Source: Symbiodinium natans
Lineage: Eukaryota; Sar; Dinophyceae; Suessiales; Symbiodiniaceae
Length of the DNA stretch: 64,000 bases
Assembly: GCA_905221605.1 (NCBI GenBank)
Contig: CAJNDS010002084.1
Location: forward strand, 288,972-352,971
Direction: 5' to 3'
In this document: positions 1 through 11,373 of the stretch, one piece after another
Layout: each line of letters begins with the position of its first letter
How positions within the stretch are numbered: the first letter of the stretch is position 1
Notes under the pieces: generated by a model
The model's database searches: none
What the model was told of the DNA's origin: nothing
What the model saw: the letters and a program-made list of their open reading frames with translations, nothing else
Made by a program: the position numbers and the translations under genes

Positions 1-38
1 GTTTAATTTGTTTAAGCTTCTGCTTTGATTGGTTTTCC

Positions 39-110
39 GTGCGTGCGCGCGTGCGTGCGCGCGTGCGTGCGCGCGTGCGTGCGTGCGTGTGTGCGTGTGT
101 TGGTGTGTGT
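39..110. repeat. GCGT/GTGT microsatellite
   Basis: Imperfect tandem GCGT and GTGC units grading into GTGT. It is simple sequence; no gene crosses it. Confidence 0.9.
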
Positions 111-1201
111 GAGCAGCACTTTTGTCAACCCAACAGTACAGCTTCAATTCTTCAGATGATGATCGCAAAGGCTTTGGAAGGCGACCTGGCATAGCTGGGA
201 TCGCTGTGCCTTCCAGAGGCCTTTTGCCACGCATGTGCCTCCTGAAGCATGAGGGCTACGTCGTGCAAGAGGCCCCACCAAGCCCTAACGCATGCCATCC
301 CGTGCCATGTTAGCAAGAAGGTCTTCGGGCGCAAGCTCTGCGACTTGTGTCGTGAGGGAACAATAGCTTCGTTTAGGGAGTAGGGCCTCTAAAACCTTAA
401 CCCTGAACCCTAAGCCCTAAACCTAGGGCTTCCGAACCTAACGCGTAGGGTGTCAGAAAGGCTTCAGCCTCAATGCGTTGATGGCAGAACAGTCTCATCG
501 TTTTCCAACGTTCGTCGTAGCAGCGACAGGTTTGAGGTCTTGGGCTTGCGCTACGCAACCTCTCAAAAACCATGAGTCCGACGTAGAAGATCGGGTGCTC
601 GTGGACGGACTCATGGTGTAGGACGGGTGCTGCGGAGGCTGGCCCCACGCCCAGAAGTGATGGTGACAGAGGTGCGTTGCCAGTTCCAGGTTTTGGAGCA
701 GATATCAGGGTCTGACTTGTGGAGCTCGTTTTGGGCTTCTTTCATGCCGCCAATCCGAAAACCGTTAGGTCCAGACTTGGCTTTCTCTGCGCCTCGCTCA
801 AATAACCGTCAGTCCGAAACGGTTATAAGAATCATCCGCGAGAAGCCTCGTGTCGTGCCAGGCTCGATGCCGTTGTCGTTGTGTGGCGCGGTCTGCCCGC
901 TTCCTGACAGCAGCTCGAATTCTGCCCGGAACCCAGCTTGGCCAGAACAGCACCGACGTTTGAAATCCCTAGCCCAGGCCCCAGGCAGAGATTTTCCATC
1001 GACGTTGTTATTGGGGTGCAATTCCGGAATCGTGCCTCAAAACGCCCTATATAGCCCGTATCTGGTCCCCAGAAGTTACTCCGGAGTCTTTATGTCGTGG
1101 TTTGCTTAGTTTTTGTTGTGGTTTGTTTCTTGTTTTTTCTTGTGGCTTGAGCGGCGTCCCAAACGAATGTGCCAGCTCCCAAGCATCAAACACCTGCGCA
1201 G
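111..1201. other. No supported gene
   Basis: Short open frames occur on both strands (for example 122-313 and 627-1109 on +), but none has recognisable motifs or frame-consistent exon junctions. A short degenerate CCCTAAA patch lies at 390-425. Confidence 0.5.
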
Positions 1202-1267
1202 GCAATGGCGCAGCTAAGGGAGCGAGTCGATCAGCAGGCGAGCACGTGCCTCGGCCCTGACAAATAA
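1202..1267 (+). CDS. Possible terminal exon, coiled-coil-like
   Basis: After a plausible acceptor (GCGCAG) a short frame reads AMAQLRERVDQQAST and ends at TAA 1265-1267. The Gln/Arg-rich heptad-like composition resembles the island at 3094-3375, so the two may be related or duplicated. It could equally be chance: the exon is only 66 nt and no upstream exon was joined to it. Confidence 0.22.
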   Translation, partial: AMAQLRERVDQQASTCLGPDK

Positions 1268-1870
1268 ATTTTTCCCAATTCTGGAATCCACTACTTGAAG
1301 CGTTTGGTTCCCGGCATATAGGCTCCAGGGGTGAAAGGTTGCCAGCATGTGCATCGTCAAGCCCCAACCAGAATCTCATAGTTTGGAGCTTCGATCTCCT
1401 TGCAGAGCCTCGAGAGCCAAGGATCGGCTCTCTGCTGCAGATGGCCGAGGACCTGGTGCCCTGTGCCTTTTCAGTCGTTGGTGGGCGACCCAAGAGACGT
1501 TGGTAGTGGTTTCGTGTCAACCCCGAGGTAGTTGTGATTCATCCTTCTGATGACAGCCTACTTAAAAAGCAATGTGCGCGGGGTCAGTCTTGGCAGAAAG
1601 TAGCCCCAAAGATTGTTGATGGAACGTTGATGCCAAACTCGGCAGATCGCAAGCCCGCAAACTGCAAGACGCAAGAACTACAACTCCCACGAAACCTCAA
1701 CACCCCTCAGCCTGAGAATGGAGGCTCCTCGACTTTGGGTCTGAAACTCACGACCTCTTTTCAAGCCTGCAGCTGCATGATCGAAAAGCATCCTCCAAAG
1801 CTGCAGAAAAATTGCAGGAAGCCCTCTGCACCACAGCAAAGCTGCAGGAGATACCTGCAACAAGGGTTTT

Positions 1871-1983
1871 GTAGGGTTTAGGGTTTAGGGTTTTAGGGTT
1901 TTAGGGTTTTAGGGTTTTAGGGTTTTAGGGTTTTAGGGTTTTAGGGTTTTAGGGTTTTCGGGTTGTAGGATGTTAGGGTTTTA
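1871..1983 (+). repeat. TTTTAGGG octamer array
   Basis: Two TTTAGGG units are followed by about ten TTTTAGGG octamers and a degenerate tail. The octamer is homogeneous here, unlike the heptamer that dominates the window. A partial copy of the flanking motif (tacctgcaacaagggttt) occurs on both sides, at about 1851 and 1982, suggesting the array expanded inside a unique sequence. Confidence 0.9.
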
Positions 1984-2872
1984 CCTGCAACAAGGGTTTC
2001 GTAACCTACCCGAAGTCCCAAGCATCCCTAAGCCTTGACTTCTCACCCTTTCGCCGCTGGCCCGTATTCCATCCGTGCACGGGTGCAGGGCCGGCCTCTC
2101 AGGAAAAGATGCCCCAAACCCTAAACCCCTGGTAGAGCAGTCTGGGAGCGGCGCTGGTCAATTGACTTGAGGGTCCAGGATATTGCAGGGTACCAATTTG
2201 CATCATTTGGGATGATGATTGGAATTTACGAGCCTAAGCTTGTCCAATGTATATATTAAGCAGCTAAGTCCATAATGGCGCACAAAGTGCATCCTCATAG
2301 GAGGATAAAGACAAAGTAGCTATTCTGCTCAGCGTGGGATCACAACACCAATGCCTTAGCTACTATAAGTGGACTTTTTGGGTCCTCAGGCATCTTCCTA
2401 ATAAGGGTTTGCGACTTGGAGGTGGATCTTCGACGGTTTTGGGGTCTAGGGCTTAAGAGAGTTCAGGGTTTAGGGGTAAGGGCCTAGTAGAGTTTAAGTT
2501 TTAGGGCTGTTTGTCTAGGGTTGTTTTTTTGGGCTTCTAGGCTTTAGTTTGCTTCAAAGTTTGGTTGGGGCTTCGTGGGTTTTAGGGTCCTGTGTGGGTT
2601 TGGGCTTTGGCGTTTTAGGGCTCATATTTGTGGCTTGGGTTTGGTCTTTAGGGTTGACTTGAGGGTTAGTGCTTCGGCGCGGTTTTTTTTTCTCAACGGC
2701 TTGCTTTGGAGATGTTAGGGTTGCGAGTTGCCCTAGCTCCCCGAAGCCTAAACCCGAAACCGTGCGGCCTGAACCTGCCATGAGCCCTGTAGACCCCGTC
2801 AGCCTACAAACCCTCGAGCCCCCTTCAACTTTAATAACGCCCTACACCCTAAACCCCTTACAGCACTCAACA
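1984..2872. other. No supported gene; degenerate G/T-rich repeats
   Basis: Mostly degenerate TTTAGGG-like sequence (2400-2720) with a few unique stretches. No frame is supported by motifs or junctions. Confidence 0.5.
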
Positions 2873-2968
2873 TTGGGATGTTCCCCTTTATGCCAGCAGT
2901 CCTTAATGGAGATACAATAGGGGGGGGGGGTACTAAAATCCCTATTAAGGACAAATCCCTATGAAGGG
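2873..2968. mobile_element. Short palindromic element, family A (copy 1)
   Basis: The left arm TTGGGATGTTCCCCTTTAT..CAGTCCTTAATGG is partly mirrored by CCCTATTAAGGAC near the right end, around a central run of G and GTACTA. The same arms recur at least eight more times in the window, so this is a dispersed MITE-like family. There is no coding capacity. Confidence 0.65.
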
Positions 2969-3093
2969 CGCGCGGCTCAATTCCCGAAACAGCAGCTGAA
3001 ACCCCCAACCTTCCCGTGTTGAAACCCTGAACTCTACGAGCTCCAAGTCCAGTCATTGTAGATACCGGGCCCACCAGCCCCTATATATTCCAG

Positions 3094-3375
3094 GAGCACA
3101 AGGCCCAGCTGGTGGCCATCCAGAGGGAGCACGACAAGGAGGCACTGCTAACCGCATCTAGGATTTAGGGTTTAGGGTGTAGGGTTTTTTTGAGGTGCAG
3201 CGTGTGAACCTTCAAGCGGTAACAACAGCGGTCGTGAAACAGGTGGCGCAGCTAAAGCAGAAGCAGGCCCAGCTGGAGAGAGCAGAGGGTTTGGATTCTG
3301 CGGCTTGTCCACCCGACCCGGTAGAGCAGAACAGGAGCGGAGTTGGGAAACCGACTTGGTTTCAGGGTTTCGCAT
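3094..3375 (+). CDS. Coiled-coil-like exon islands (fragment)
   Basis: Two nearby islands read as heptad-like Gln/Lys/Glu-rich protein. 3094 to about 3158, after TTCCAG, reads EHKAQLVAIQREHDKEALL. A second starts near 3209-3234 and includes VKQVAQLKQKQAQLERAEG, continuing open to about 3375. A TTTAGGG tract separates them, as between verified exons elsewhere in the window. They look like exons of a coiled-coil protein, but splice phases were not resolved and the function is unknown. Confidence 0.33.
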
Positions 3376-3478
3376 TAGGATGTTCCCTATTATACTAGCA
3401 GGCCTGAGTTGGGATTGTAGTACCCCCTAACATAATCCCTATGAAGGATTGTTAGTGTAAGGGTTGAACGTCCCAAGT
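3375..3478. mobile_element. Short palindromic element, family A (copy 2)
   Basis: Begins TAGGATGTTCCCTATTATACTAGCAG and ends GATTGTTAGTGTAAGGGTTGAACGTCCCA, the inverted arm; the centre contains GTACCCCCTA. Confidence 0.7.
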
Positions 3479-3988
3479 TTCGAATGTCAGAGCTTGCGGG
3501 CTTCTCGAGCGTCAGATGTTGGAGTTTGAGCTCGGGGTTCGTCATTCTATGCCCGACCGCTAAACCCGAAACCAACTTCCCATGCGCCTTGCTCAGTGGG
3601 GATGAAGGCTTGAGCACTGCCACCGCGGACATCTCACTTTCATCATTGTTGTGTTTGCATGCTTTTGCAGCAAAAGAAAGTCAGGCATTCGTGGCATGTG
3701 TCGATATCGATACCCCGAAGGAAGACGCTTGAATCTAACCTGACCGTGACTCAGCAGGCGAAGTTTAACAGTAAGACGACAATGTATCGAACAGTGCCTT
3801 GTTTTTGAAGCACTAAAAGAGGGAACATCGTTTACAGAACGGTCCATGCTTCAACTCCGATCATTGCCGTGGATAAAAGCTCTGAATAACATCCCTTCTT
3901 GCCGGATGGGGCAGGGATTCTACGCCTGCTGCTTCGCCCGCGGCTGCCAATGACTGCAGTCCGAAGCAAAACAGCGTGCCTTCTTGCA

Positions 3989-4130
3989 TTAGGGTTTAGG
4001 GTTTAGGGTTTTAGGGTGTAGGGTTTAGGGTTTATAGGGTTTAGGGTTTAGGGTTTAGGGTTTAGGGTTTAGGGTTTAGGGTTTAGGGTTTAGGGTTTAG
4101 GGTTTACGGTTTAGGGTTTAGGGTTTCAGG
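3989..4130 (+). repeat. TTTAGGG array
   Basis: About 17-19 near-perfect TTTAGGG units, with one TTTATAGGG and one TTTACGG variant. Confidence 0.95.
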
Positions 4131-5837
4131 TTTCAAGAGTCAGTCCTAGTGCAGCAAGGAGATCACAACATGTCACACCAGAATATGGTCTTCGGCAGAG
4201 CTGTGGCGGCTCTTCAGTAAACTGCGACCTCCGTTTCAACAACAAGCGGCTGGGCTGCACCTACGTTGGGTCAATCTACACTATGGGCCGGTTGGGAGTT
4301 TTCATGGTTCAATTATCAGGAATAGAATCCTTCGAAGTTCGCTTGCGTTTTATGGCTGTGACGAAGACTTCTTTCTATGGCCTTTGTAGCTTCCACTGCG
4401 GCGACAGTGCGTTGTGTTGTTTACGGCATGGCACAACACGGCGAATTCAGATTCAATTCCCTGAAAAGCCTCCAGCCGCAACCCCCCAAACTGATTCTGC
4501 GTGGTGTCATGGCCGTCCCAACCTGCATGTCCATTTCAAATGCCTAATAGGAATTATCGTAGTATAGGGTATAATTACGACCCCCAATTTTAGGGTTCGT
4601 TCTCAATATCTGCTCGCCATGTTGACGGCCATCGCGCATGCAGGCCATGGCTGCTCGACGCCGCCAGGGCCTCAGGTAGTCTCGACGAGAGTTCACGTCG
4701 TCGAAGAAGTGGCAAAGGGGGAGAGGCTAATCCACCAGTATAAAATGATTATATAGTAAAAAACATCAGATTCTTCGCACCTACACCCTGCCCATGAACC
4801 ACTCTTGGGAGACATGATCCAGCGCAGGTGCCCACACAGTGTCATTCAGCACACTAGCCGTTGCGATACTTGTAACAATGGTTGCGGCTATTGTTCCTGC
4901 ACTATAACCTTCTGCAAGATTTAGAGCAGACAGGTGTCAGGGCAGTTTTGGTTCGCTGATTTTGTGGTGTTAGTGCCAGCCGCGTGCCATGCATGCCTGG
5001 CAGCCTTGCGAGGTGTTTGCCGTGCTGCCATGGCCCCAGCACGCATCAAGTGCCAAAGATTGTTGGCGCGGAGGTTGAGCGAATTTCGTCGAACTGATTG
5101 TTGTGTGGCTTGCGTCGTCGGCAATCCGTGACCCGAGCTGGGAGTTGAATCAAGGCCTCCCTTGCGTTGCTGCCGGGGGCTGAGTCTGCTCCGTCAGGCT
5201 AATACTGAAACCTAGCTGAGCCCTTTTTGTGCTTGCTCATGCTTGCAGGCTCCACACCTTAAGCCAAGCCATGCGAAGCAATCGAAACACTTGCAGTTCA
5301 ACGCCAGGGGCTCTTCAACAAGCCGATGGCTGCCCCCCCCCCACCCCATGGCTTAGGGTTCGGAGGTGCTTGGGTTGGGGAGATTTCGACGTACTGGACT
5401 TCAAATTTTCACGTGCTGTCCGGTAGGTTCAGGGCTTGGATTCCATGGGGCCACATCCCGCCGTGAACACACAGCTCAGGTGGGCGCCCTTGTGTTTCGT
5501 GGGCCAATTTGCCAGCCCAAGTGGGGGGCCCGGGCAGGACATCGATGCATCAGTTCTTGCGTCGGAGAATGGTGGCATGCCCAAAATGTAGCACACACGA
5601 AGATCTTACTCTGTGCAGCCTGCCAAGACATCCTCCACGTCAGAAACACCGTGAACCCATCCTGAAGTTTGCCTACTTTGCTTATAAGCCGAACACATCC
5701 ATGCTGATGCGCAAATCCCCCCCAAACCCCAGCAAACCGTAGACCCTCAGCCCTCAACCCTCAACCCTCAACCCTGCACTCCCTAAACCCCGAACCACAT
5801 CAAAAACCCCACCATCGAAAGACCCCATGTAGCCTTC
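4131..5837. other. No supported gene
   Basis: Unique-looking sequence with small open frames (for example 4283-4567 and 4934-5131 on +), none with recognisable domains. CCCTCAA units at 5750-5790 precede the ankyrin gene. Confidence 0.5.
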
Positions 5838-7527
5838 ATGGGATCCCAAGGGTCAACCTCGGTGCTGCGACGTTCGGACCTGGGCTTCGAGGGCGACGGC
5901 TCCCTGGGCGATGGTGGCACGCCGCGCGCCTGTCGTGAGTAAGGGAGGTTTAGGGAGTTTGAGGATTGGGGCTTGCGGGCTTGGGATGGTGGTTTGTTTT
6001 TTGGTTGGTAATTCGAGGGTGTAGGACGACCTAGAGACCAGAGCCAGTGATGGAGGTAGGCACGTGTCAGGCAGGGAAAGAGTGGATCTGAGGGCGCATA
6101 CGTCGCAATGATCCCCAAACCCCAAACCCCAGGCTGCTCCGGGCTGCGCTGTTTCATTGGCAATCCGAGGACGCCGCTGATGATGGCAGCGCACAAGAAC
6201 GACGCCAACGCCGGGGGCTTGGAGTGTTCCGGCTGGAATGCGAGGTCAAGGCTGAGTTCGGCTAACGTCTAAAGAAAGAACGGTTGAGGCAACGAGCCCC
6301 AGATTGTGGGCTCTTTTGAGTACGGGCCCAGGAAGTCCAGGCCTACGTCAAGAACGGCGCCAACCTCAATGCGCAGGACAGCGGCCTAGGCGTCTTGTGC
6401 AGTGGCGGATCTGTCTGTGAGGTGGCCTGCTGAATCAGGTCCTTGCTGCATGAAAAGCAAAGGGTATAGCTACTGAGCGCAAAGTGCACCAGGCAAGCCG
6501 AGGCACACGCACCAGAACCCAGAAGGTGTTGCTTGATAGTTGGTGGGGCCAGACGGAAGTCGGAGCAAGAAAGTCGCTCTCTCCACCCTTTGCCGTTTAG
6601 TGGGTTGGTCTGCGCTGACCTCGAAGGACCAGTATGGCTGGACGGCTCTGCGATATGCAGTTCGTGCCGACAGCATTGAGGACCGGGAGCTCCAAGGGTA
6701 TCTTCAATACTTCGCCTAGATTTTGGGGATGTTCCCCCTTATCAGGTTAGAGTCCTGAATAGAAGTTATAGTACCCCCTATTTCTAAGGACTGTCAGTAT
6801 ACCGGGGAGCATCCCAACTTGGACTAGCAGTGGTAATTAGGCGTCTGACCCATGCTGCAGCTTTGGGGGCAGAGCCTACCTCGTCTGAGCATGTCCGTCT
6901 CCTCGTATGTCTCCTCCTCGGGAGAGTGGCCAGTGGACGTGTCTGAAGGCCACACAGGCGCTCCTCGAGGGTGGTGCGGACATCAACCTCGCCTCCGCGA
7001 GTGGGCAGGGTGCTCAGCTCCCGACCACTAGCAGTATCCTCCAAGGACGTGCCCCACATGTGGAGTTGAGTTATGGGGTTCGTTCTTGGCTCGCGATGCC
7101 TGTTTGTTCGCAGTTCTGTTGCTGGAGTGACTCACAGCGAAGACCAATCCTCTACGCCTGAATATCCCGAAACCGTAAACCCTCAATCCTAAACCCTGCA
7201 CTTGAAAAGATGCTGTCCGAGGCGCACGCCACTGATGTCGGCAGCTTCCAACGGCATCAGTGACATGGTGCCTGGGTTGCCCGGGGGTCTTTTTGCGGGC
7301 CCCTGTTATGAGGGGATCTCGTGGGCGTCCAACACACGGGCGACGCGCTTCAAGCTTTCTGAGGGCCTTTGGTTCCACCATAAACCCTAGCCCGTAGACC
7401 CTAAACCCTAAACCCTAAACCCCAAACCCTAAACCCTAAACCCTAAACCCTAAACCCTAAACCCTAAACCCGCAATCCTCAACCCTCAACCCTCAACCCT
7501 CAACCCTAAACCCTAAACCCTAAACCT

Positions 7528-7579
<52 letters not shown>

Positions 7580-8692
7580 ACCCTAAACCCTAAACCCTAA
7601 ACCCCAAGCCCTAAACCCCACGCCCTCAACAGGTGAAGCTGCTGCTGGAGGCCGGTGCAGATGCCAAGGTGGCCAAAAGGGGGGGGGGGCATGGCAGCTG
7701 CATCGCTTGCAGTGTTTTTGGGGGTTTCCGAAAATAGGTTACCCCTAATATGCACATGGGGGTTTAGGGTTTAGGGTTTAGGGTTTAGGGTTTAGGGGTT
7801 CTAGACCCCAAAATAGTAGGATTCCCCTGGAGGACCCCCAAATAAGGTACCCCGTATTTCCGGAAACCCCCATTTTGTGGATTTGGGGTGCGAGAGGTGT
7901 GCGGGTTTAAGGGTTTAGGGTGCGGGGTTTTAGGTTTAACTGCGGTGTTAGGGATTGTACACTTCTAACCATATTCGGGCACTTAAGGGCCTTATAAGTG
8001 GGTTATAAGTACAGTTATAATTGGTTCATAAGGACCATGAACCTCCAAGTACGGATTGCTACGCCCTACAGGGCCCTACAGATCATTGGCCGTGACGGGA
8101 TGCCACCACCAAGAATGATGTCTTCGGGCCGTGGCCTGGGTACATGGGACCCTATTTACAGTTTAGTGGCAACTACCCTTAATTCGTAGGTGTAACCCAT
8201 AAAAGCTATAGGTAAGGAGGGTCCCAGGTATCGAGTTATGGTGGGGTTACTCAGGGTTGTTGCCGTGACACGGTGCCAGTTGAAGAGCGGCGGCCTCACT
8301 GCCTACGACATGTCAATGCGCGGCGGCGCAACAGGTCACCGTCGCAGCCGTGTTGTTGTTTCAAGGGGAGCGGCTAGGCCCTGAAGCATTGAGTGCAGCG
8401 CAACCGGGATAAACCCGAAACACCTAAATGATCTGCGTGCTGGTGCTCCTCGTGGTGGTGGTCCGTGAGCAGGCTTTTGTAGTGGTAAGGTAGGGCGGGG
8501 TGGGGGTGCTTGCTGATGCAGGGGGAAGAGTAGCTCAGCTTCACCTTCTGGCAGGCTTTTGAAATAGTTGTAGGTCCCCGCAAAGAGCGAACGCTGTTAA
8601 AAGTTTGAGAATAGCGAAGTCCCAACTGTTGTGCTTCCCTCTTTGCAGGTTGCGAGGAGTGCCGGAAGATGCTCCAGGAGGCAGCCAAGTGA
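5838..8692 (+). CDS. Ankyrin-repeat protein gene, nine exons
   Basis: Frame-consistent exon model: 5838-5934, 6133-6209, 6332-6376, 6627-6680, 6949-7004, 7222-7267, 7633-7671, 8286-8334, 8649-8692 (507 nt, 168 residues plus TGA). Visible ankyrin signatures are RTPLMMAAHKND, YVKNGANLNAQ, YGWTALRYAVRAD, ALLEGGADINLA, RTPLMSAASNG, VKLLLEAGADAK and GGLTAYDMS, so about four repeats follow a 33-residue N-terminal leader. The last exon gives CEECRKMLQEAAK. Ankyrin repeats are protein-binding scaffolds; the partner is unknown. Each repeat is split into two exons at the same two places. Donors in this model are GT, GC and GA; acceptors are all AG. The first donor (GTGAGTAAG) is strong. The seventh exon's 3' end and the eighth exon's start are the least certain boundaries. 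Start chosen: first ATG of the in-frame leader; an upstream exon cannot be excluded. Confidence 0.75.
6724..6819. mobile_element. Short palindromic element, family A (copy 3), intronic
   Basis: TTGGGGATGTTCCCCCTTAT at the left and GGGGAGCATCCCAA at the right are inverted arms, with GTACCCCCTA near the middle. It lies in the fourth intron of the ankyrin gene. Confidence 0.75.
7383..7630 (-). repeat. CCCTAAA / CCCTCAA array, intronic
   Basis: Blocks of CCCTAAA alternate with blocks of CCCTCAA. The array ends a few bases before the acceptor (CAACAG) of the seventh ankyrin exon, so it forms the 3' part of that intron. Confidence 0.95.
7720..7873. mobile_element. Short inverted-repeat element, family B (copy 1), intronic
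   Basis: GGGGGTTTCCGAAAATAGG at the left is matched in inverse by GTATTTCCGGAAACCCCC at the right. Inside are a TTTAGGG tract (7757-7800) and the recurrent core ACCCCAAAATAGTAGGATTC. It sits in the ankyrin gene intron before exon 8. Confidence 0.75.
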
Positions 8693-9838
8693 GCTGAGAG
8701 GCGCCATGGAGGGCCCCCCACGATATTTTAAACAGCAACCAGAATTCTGGTCGCGACGCCGCGTTGCACAAAAGCAGGTTTGAAGCTGCTTTTCAACCCG
8801 GAGGCCCTGAGAAACCTATCGACGATCTGGACACACCGCGTGAGCATTTCAAGGCTTTCTTTTGCTTTTTTTTGGAGCTCCTTGAAGGCATCCGGGGGTC
8901 CTGGGCCACAGGCTGCAGGCACGAAGCCCTGCTTGGCTCGGCCACGGGCAAAGCCGGGTACGCGCATATGTTTCCTTCTAGCATTTCATCCATTTTCTAT
9001 AGCCGTATCAAGTTGTCAAAGACTGTAGTGAGGCCGCGACGCCGCGAGGTCTGCAAGCTTTCAAAAAAAGATCTTGGAGGTGCTTGGCAGTGTGCGGGCG
9101 TGCTGCAGTGTTGGTCCCGTGCGGCCTACTGGTTTTGGGTGACCATTTTCAACTGCTGGTGGCACATCCCACACTGTGAGAACGTGCCCAACAGGATGGC
9201 AAGGAAGATAGTGTTTCGGGGGTGCCTGCCACGCGCAGAAACCACTCTTGGGGGCTGGCGCATCGGGAAATCACGGCTAAACCCTAACCCTAAACCCTAA
9301 ACCCTAAACCCTAAACCCCAAACCCCTCAAAAGAGAGTCCTGTGCAGCCTGGCTCCGAGATCGGTGGGGCCTCCCGCAATGCCTGGCATGCTCTGACGTT
9401 AGGCCAAGCTCCCCCTTGCACCTCGCCAGGAGACCTGCTTTGGCAGGCTTTCAGGTTTTTGGGTTGATGGGGTTTTTTAGGGTTTACAGGGCTTTTAGGG
9501 TTTTTAGGGTTTCTAGGGTTTATAGGGTGTAGGGTTCAGGGTTGAGGGTTTAGGTATTAGAAGGGGGGCGGGGTGGTGTGGAAGTGAGAGGTGTGGGGGC
9601 AGGGCCTTTTCTGTTTTTTCTTGTCAAAGCTGTGTTTAGCTGAGGGGCTCTTGCTTGCTCAGCGGTGCTCATCAGAGTTTTCGGCTGGGAGTTTCGCGTT
9701 TCGGGTTTGTGGCACGGTTTTTTGCTGCTAAGTCTGTTTTTGGTGTTGGGAGTTTCGGGCTTGTGCGCGTCGGGGTTGAGGGTTGATGTTTGAAGCAAAC
9801 GTCTTCGACATTCTCTACTCGTCTGGAAGAGGAGCCGA
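8693..9838. other. No supported gene
   Basis: The + frame 8764-9300 is open for 178 residues but shows no domain and runs into a CCCTAAA tract (9276-9328); it was not accepted. 9471-9560 is degenerate TTTAGGG sequence. Confidence 0.45.
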
Positions 9839-10345
9839 CCTAATCCCTGAACCCCATAAACCCAAATCCCCACCATTCCTAATCCCTGTAGCCTATAATC
9901 CCTGAACCCTATAATCCCTAAACCCTCAGCCCTATAATCCCTAAACCCTGTAATCCCTAAACCCTAAAATCCCTAAATCCTATAATCCCTAAATCCTATA
10001 GTGCCTAAACCCTACTCCCCACAAAGGATGAACTTTGACAGTCCTTAATAGGGATTATAGTGCCCCCTATAATAATCCCCTACTAAGGACTGTTAGTAAG
10101 GGGGAACATCCCAACCTAAACCCTATCATCCCAAAAACCCTAAATCTATAATCCCTGAACTCTATAATCCCTAAACCCTTAGACCCCATAATCCCTAAAC
10201 CTTTGAACCCTATAATCCCTAAACCCTTAAACCCTACAATCCCTAACCCTAAACTCTACAGTAAGCCCTAAGCCCTAAGCCCTAAACCCTAAACCCTAAG
10301 CCCTAAGCCCTAAGCCCTAAACCCTAAACCCTAAACCCTAACAAA
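9839..10345 (-). repeat. Mixed CCCTAAA / CCCTATAAT array
   Basis: Irregular mixture of CCCTAAA, CCCTATAATC and CCCTAAG units, interrupted by a partial family A element (10036-10115). Confidence 0.9.
10036..10115. mobile_element. Short palindromic element, family A (copy 4)
   Basis: Contains TTTGACAGTCCTTAATAGGG, then GTGCCCCCTA, then ACTAAGGACTGTTAGTAAG and GGGGGAACATCCCAA. The left terminal arm is missing or degenerate. Confidence 0.7.
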
Positions 10346-10457
10346 GGATGAACTTTGGGTGGACGGGCGAGTCCGAGACGCCGAAGAGAGGGCTCAGCCG
10401 TCTCTTCGCCAGGAGGCCGGTTCGGGGGCGCGCGTGGCGGGTGCGCAGAGCTGGCTT

Positions 10458-10556
10458 GGGGGTTTAGGGTTTCGGGTTTAGGGTTTAGGGTTTTAGGGTT
10501 TAGGGTTTAGGGTTGAGGGTTTAGGGTTTAGGGTTTGGGGTTTGGGGTTTAGGGTT
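10458..10556 (+). repeat. TTTAGGG array
   Basis: Tandem TTTAGGG with TTGAGGG and TTTGGGG variants. Confidence 0.9.
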
Positions 10557-10682
10557 CAAGGAGTTGAGCGACATCAGGGGTGCGTTCCTGGCGTGACTTT
10601 GCAAGCCAGTGGCAAAAAGGGTTTAGGGAGCCCCGTGCCCCGTACTTAAGGAATGCAGTGACTTCATAATCGGGATTCCTTT

Positions 10683-10790
10683 GTGGGGGGTTTCCGAAGA
10701 TGGGGGGGTTACCCTTTCGAGGCGTTCCCTTGTTAAGGAGTATAGTATTTTGGGGTATACGACAGGGGACCCTATCTTGGGAAATGCCTA
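10683..10790. mobile_element. Short inverted-repeat element, family B (copy 2)
   Basis: GGGGGGTTTCCGAAGATGG at the left and CTTGGGAAATGCC near the right; internal GGGGTATACGACAGGGGACC. It is degenerate relative to copy 1. Confidence 0.5.
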
Positions 10791-11021
10791 TATTCACTAT
10801 GTAGTTTATAAGGTCCGCTTCTTACGGCTTATTTAGGCCCACTTCTTAAGGCTTATTTTGGCTTCTGGTTTGCGTGTTCGGTTCATCTCTGTCCTTTGCC
10901 AGGAAGCCGAGCCAGGGCCATTCAGGGCGCACGCCGCTGGCCACGCTGGCGCCCTCCCCTTCCTTCTTTGGCGGGAGGAGGCAGGTTGTGGTGGATGGCG
11001 GTTGTGTTCGCTGGTTTTCAG

Positions 11022-11373
11022 CGGTGATGTCAGACTTCGCAGGCGGCGGACGAGCAGCGTGGAGGATGGCCTGGAGTTAGACGTCGACCAGATCAGCGAC
11101 GCCGCCCAGCGCGGGCGGCCGCGGCGGCGCAAGAACTTGAGCTGCCTGGGCATCTTCGCCTGCGGGGCCTTGCCTCGGGCCGAGGCCTCCCCTGAGGAGG
11201 CAGAGGCCATCACGCCGGCACCAGCACCCACGCCCTGGGCCAAGAAGGAAGGAGCCTGGGGCGCTCTGCCGCAGAGGGCCCGCGGTGGCCTCGTCGAGCA
11301 GCTGGGCTTCCGGAGCCGCGTGCTGCGGTGTAGCAGCGCCGGCAGCCTTTGCGCCGCTTCCAGGCCTAGCTGA
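11022..11373 (+). CDS. Candidate terminal exon, unknown protein
   Basis: A GC-rich frame follows a good acceptor (GGTTTTCAG) and stays open for about 117 codons to TGA 11371-11373. It includes GDVRLRRRRTSSVEDG, LDVDQISDAAQRG, KNLSCLGIFACGALPRA and an Ala/Pro-rich linker EAEAITPAPAPTPW. The length, codon-like composition and position after an intron-like stretch suggest a real last exon. An upstream island at about 10905-10980 (KPSQGHSGRTPLATLAPSP) may belong to the same gene, but phases were not resolved. No domain recognised. Confidence 0.42.

Noticed and set aside
8764-9300. 178-codon plus-strand frame after the ankyrin gene
   Set aside because: No motif; ends inside a CCCTAAA tract; the overlapping minus frames are equally open.
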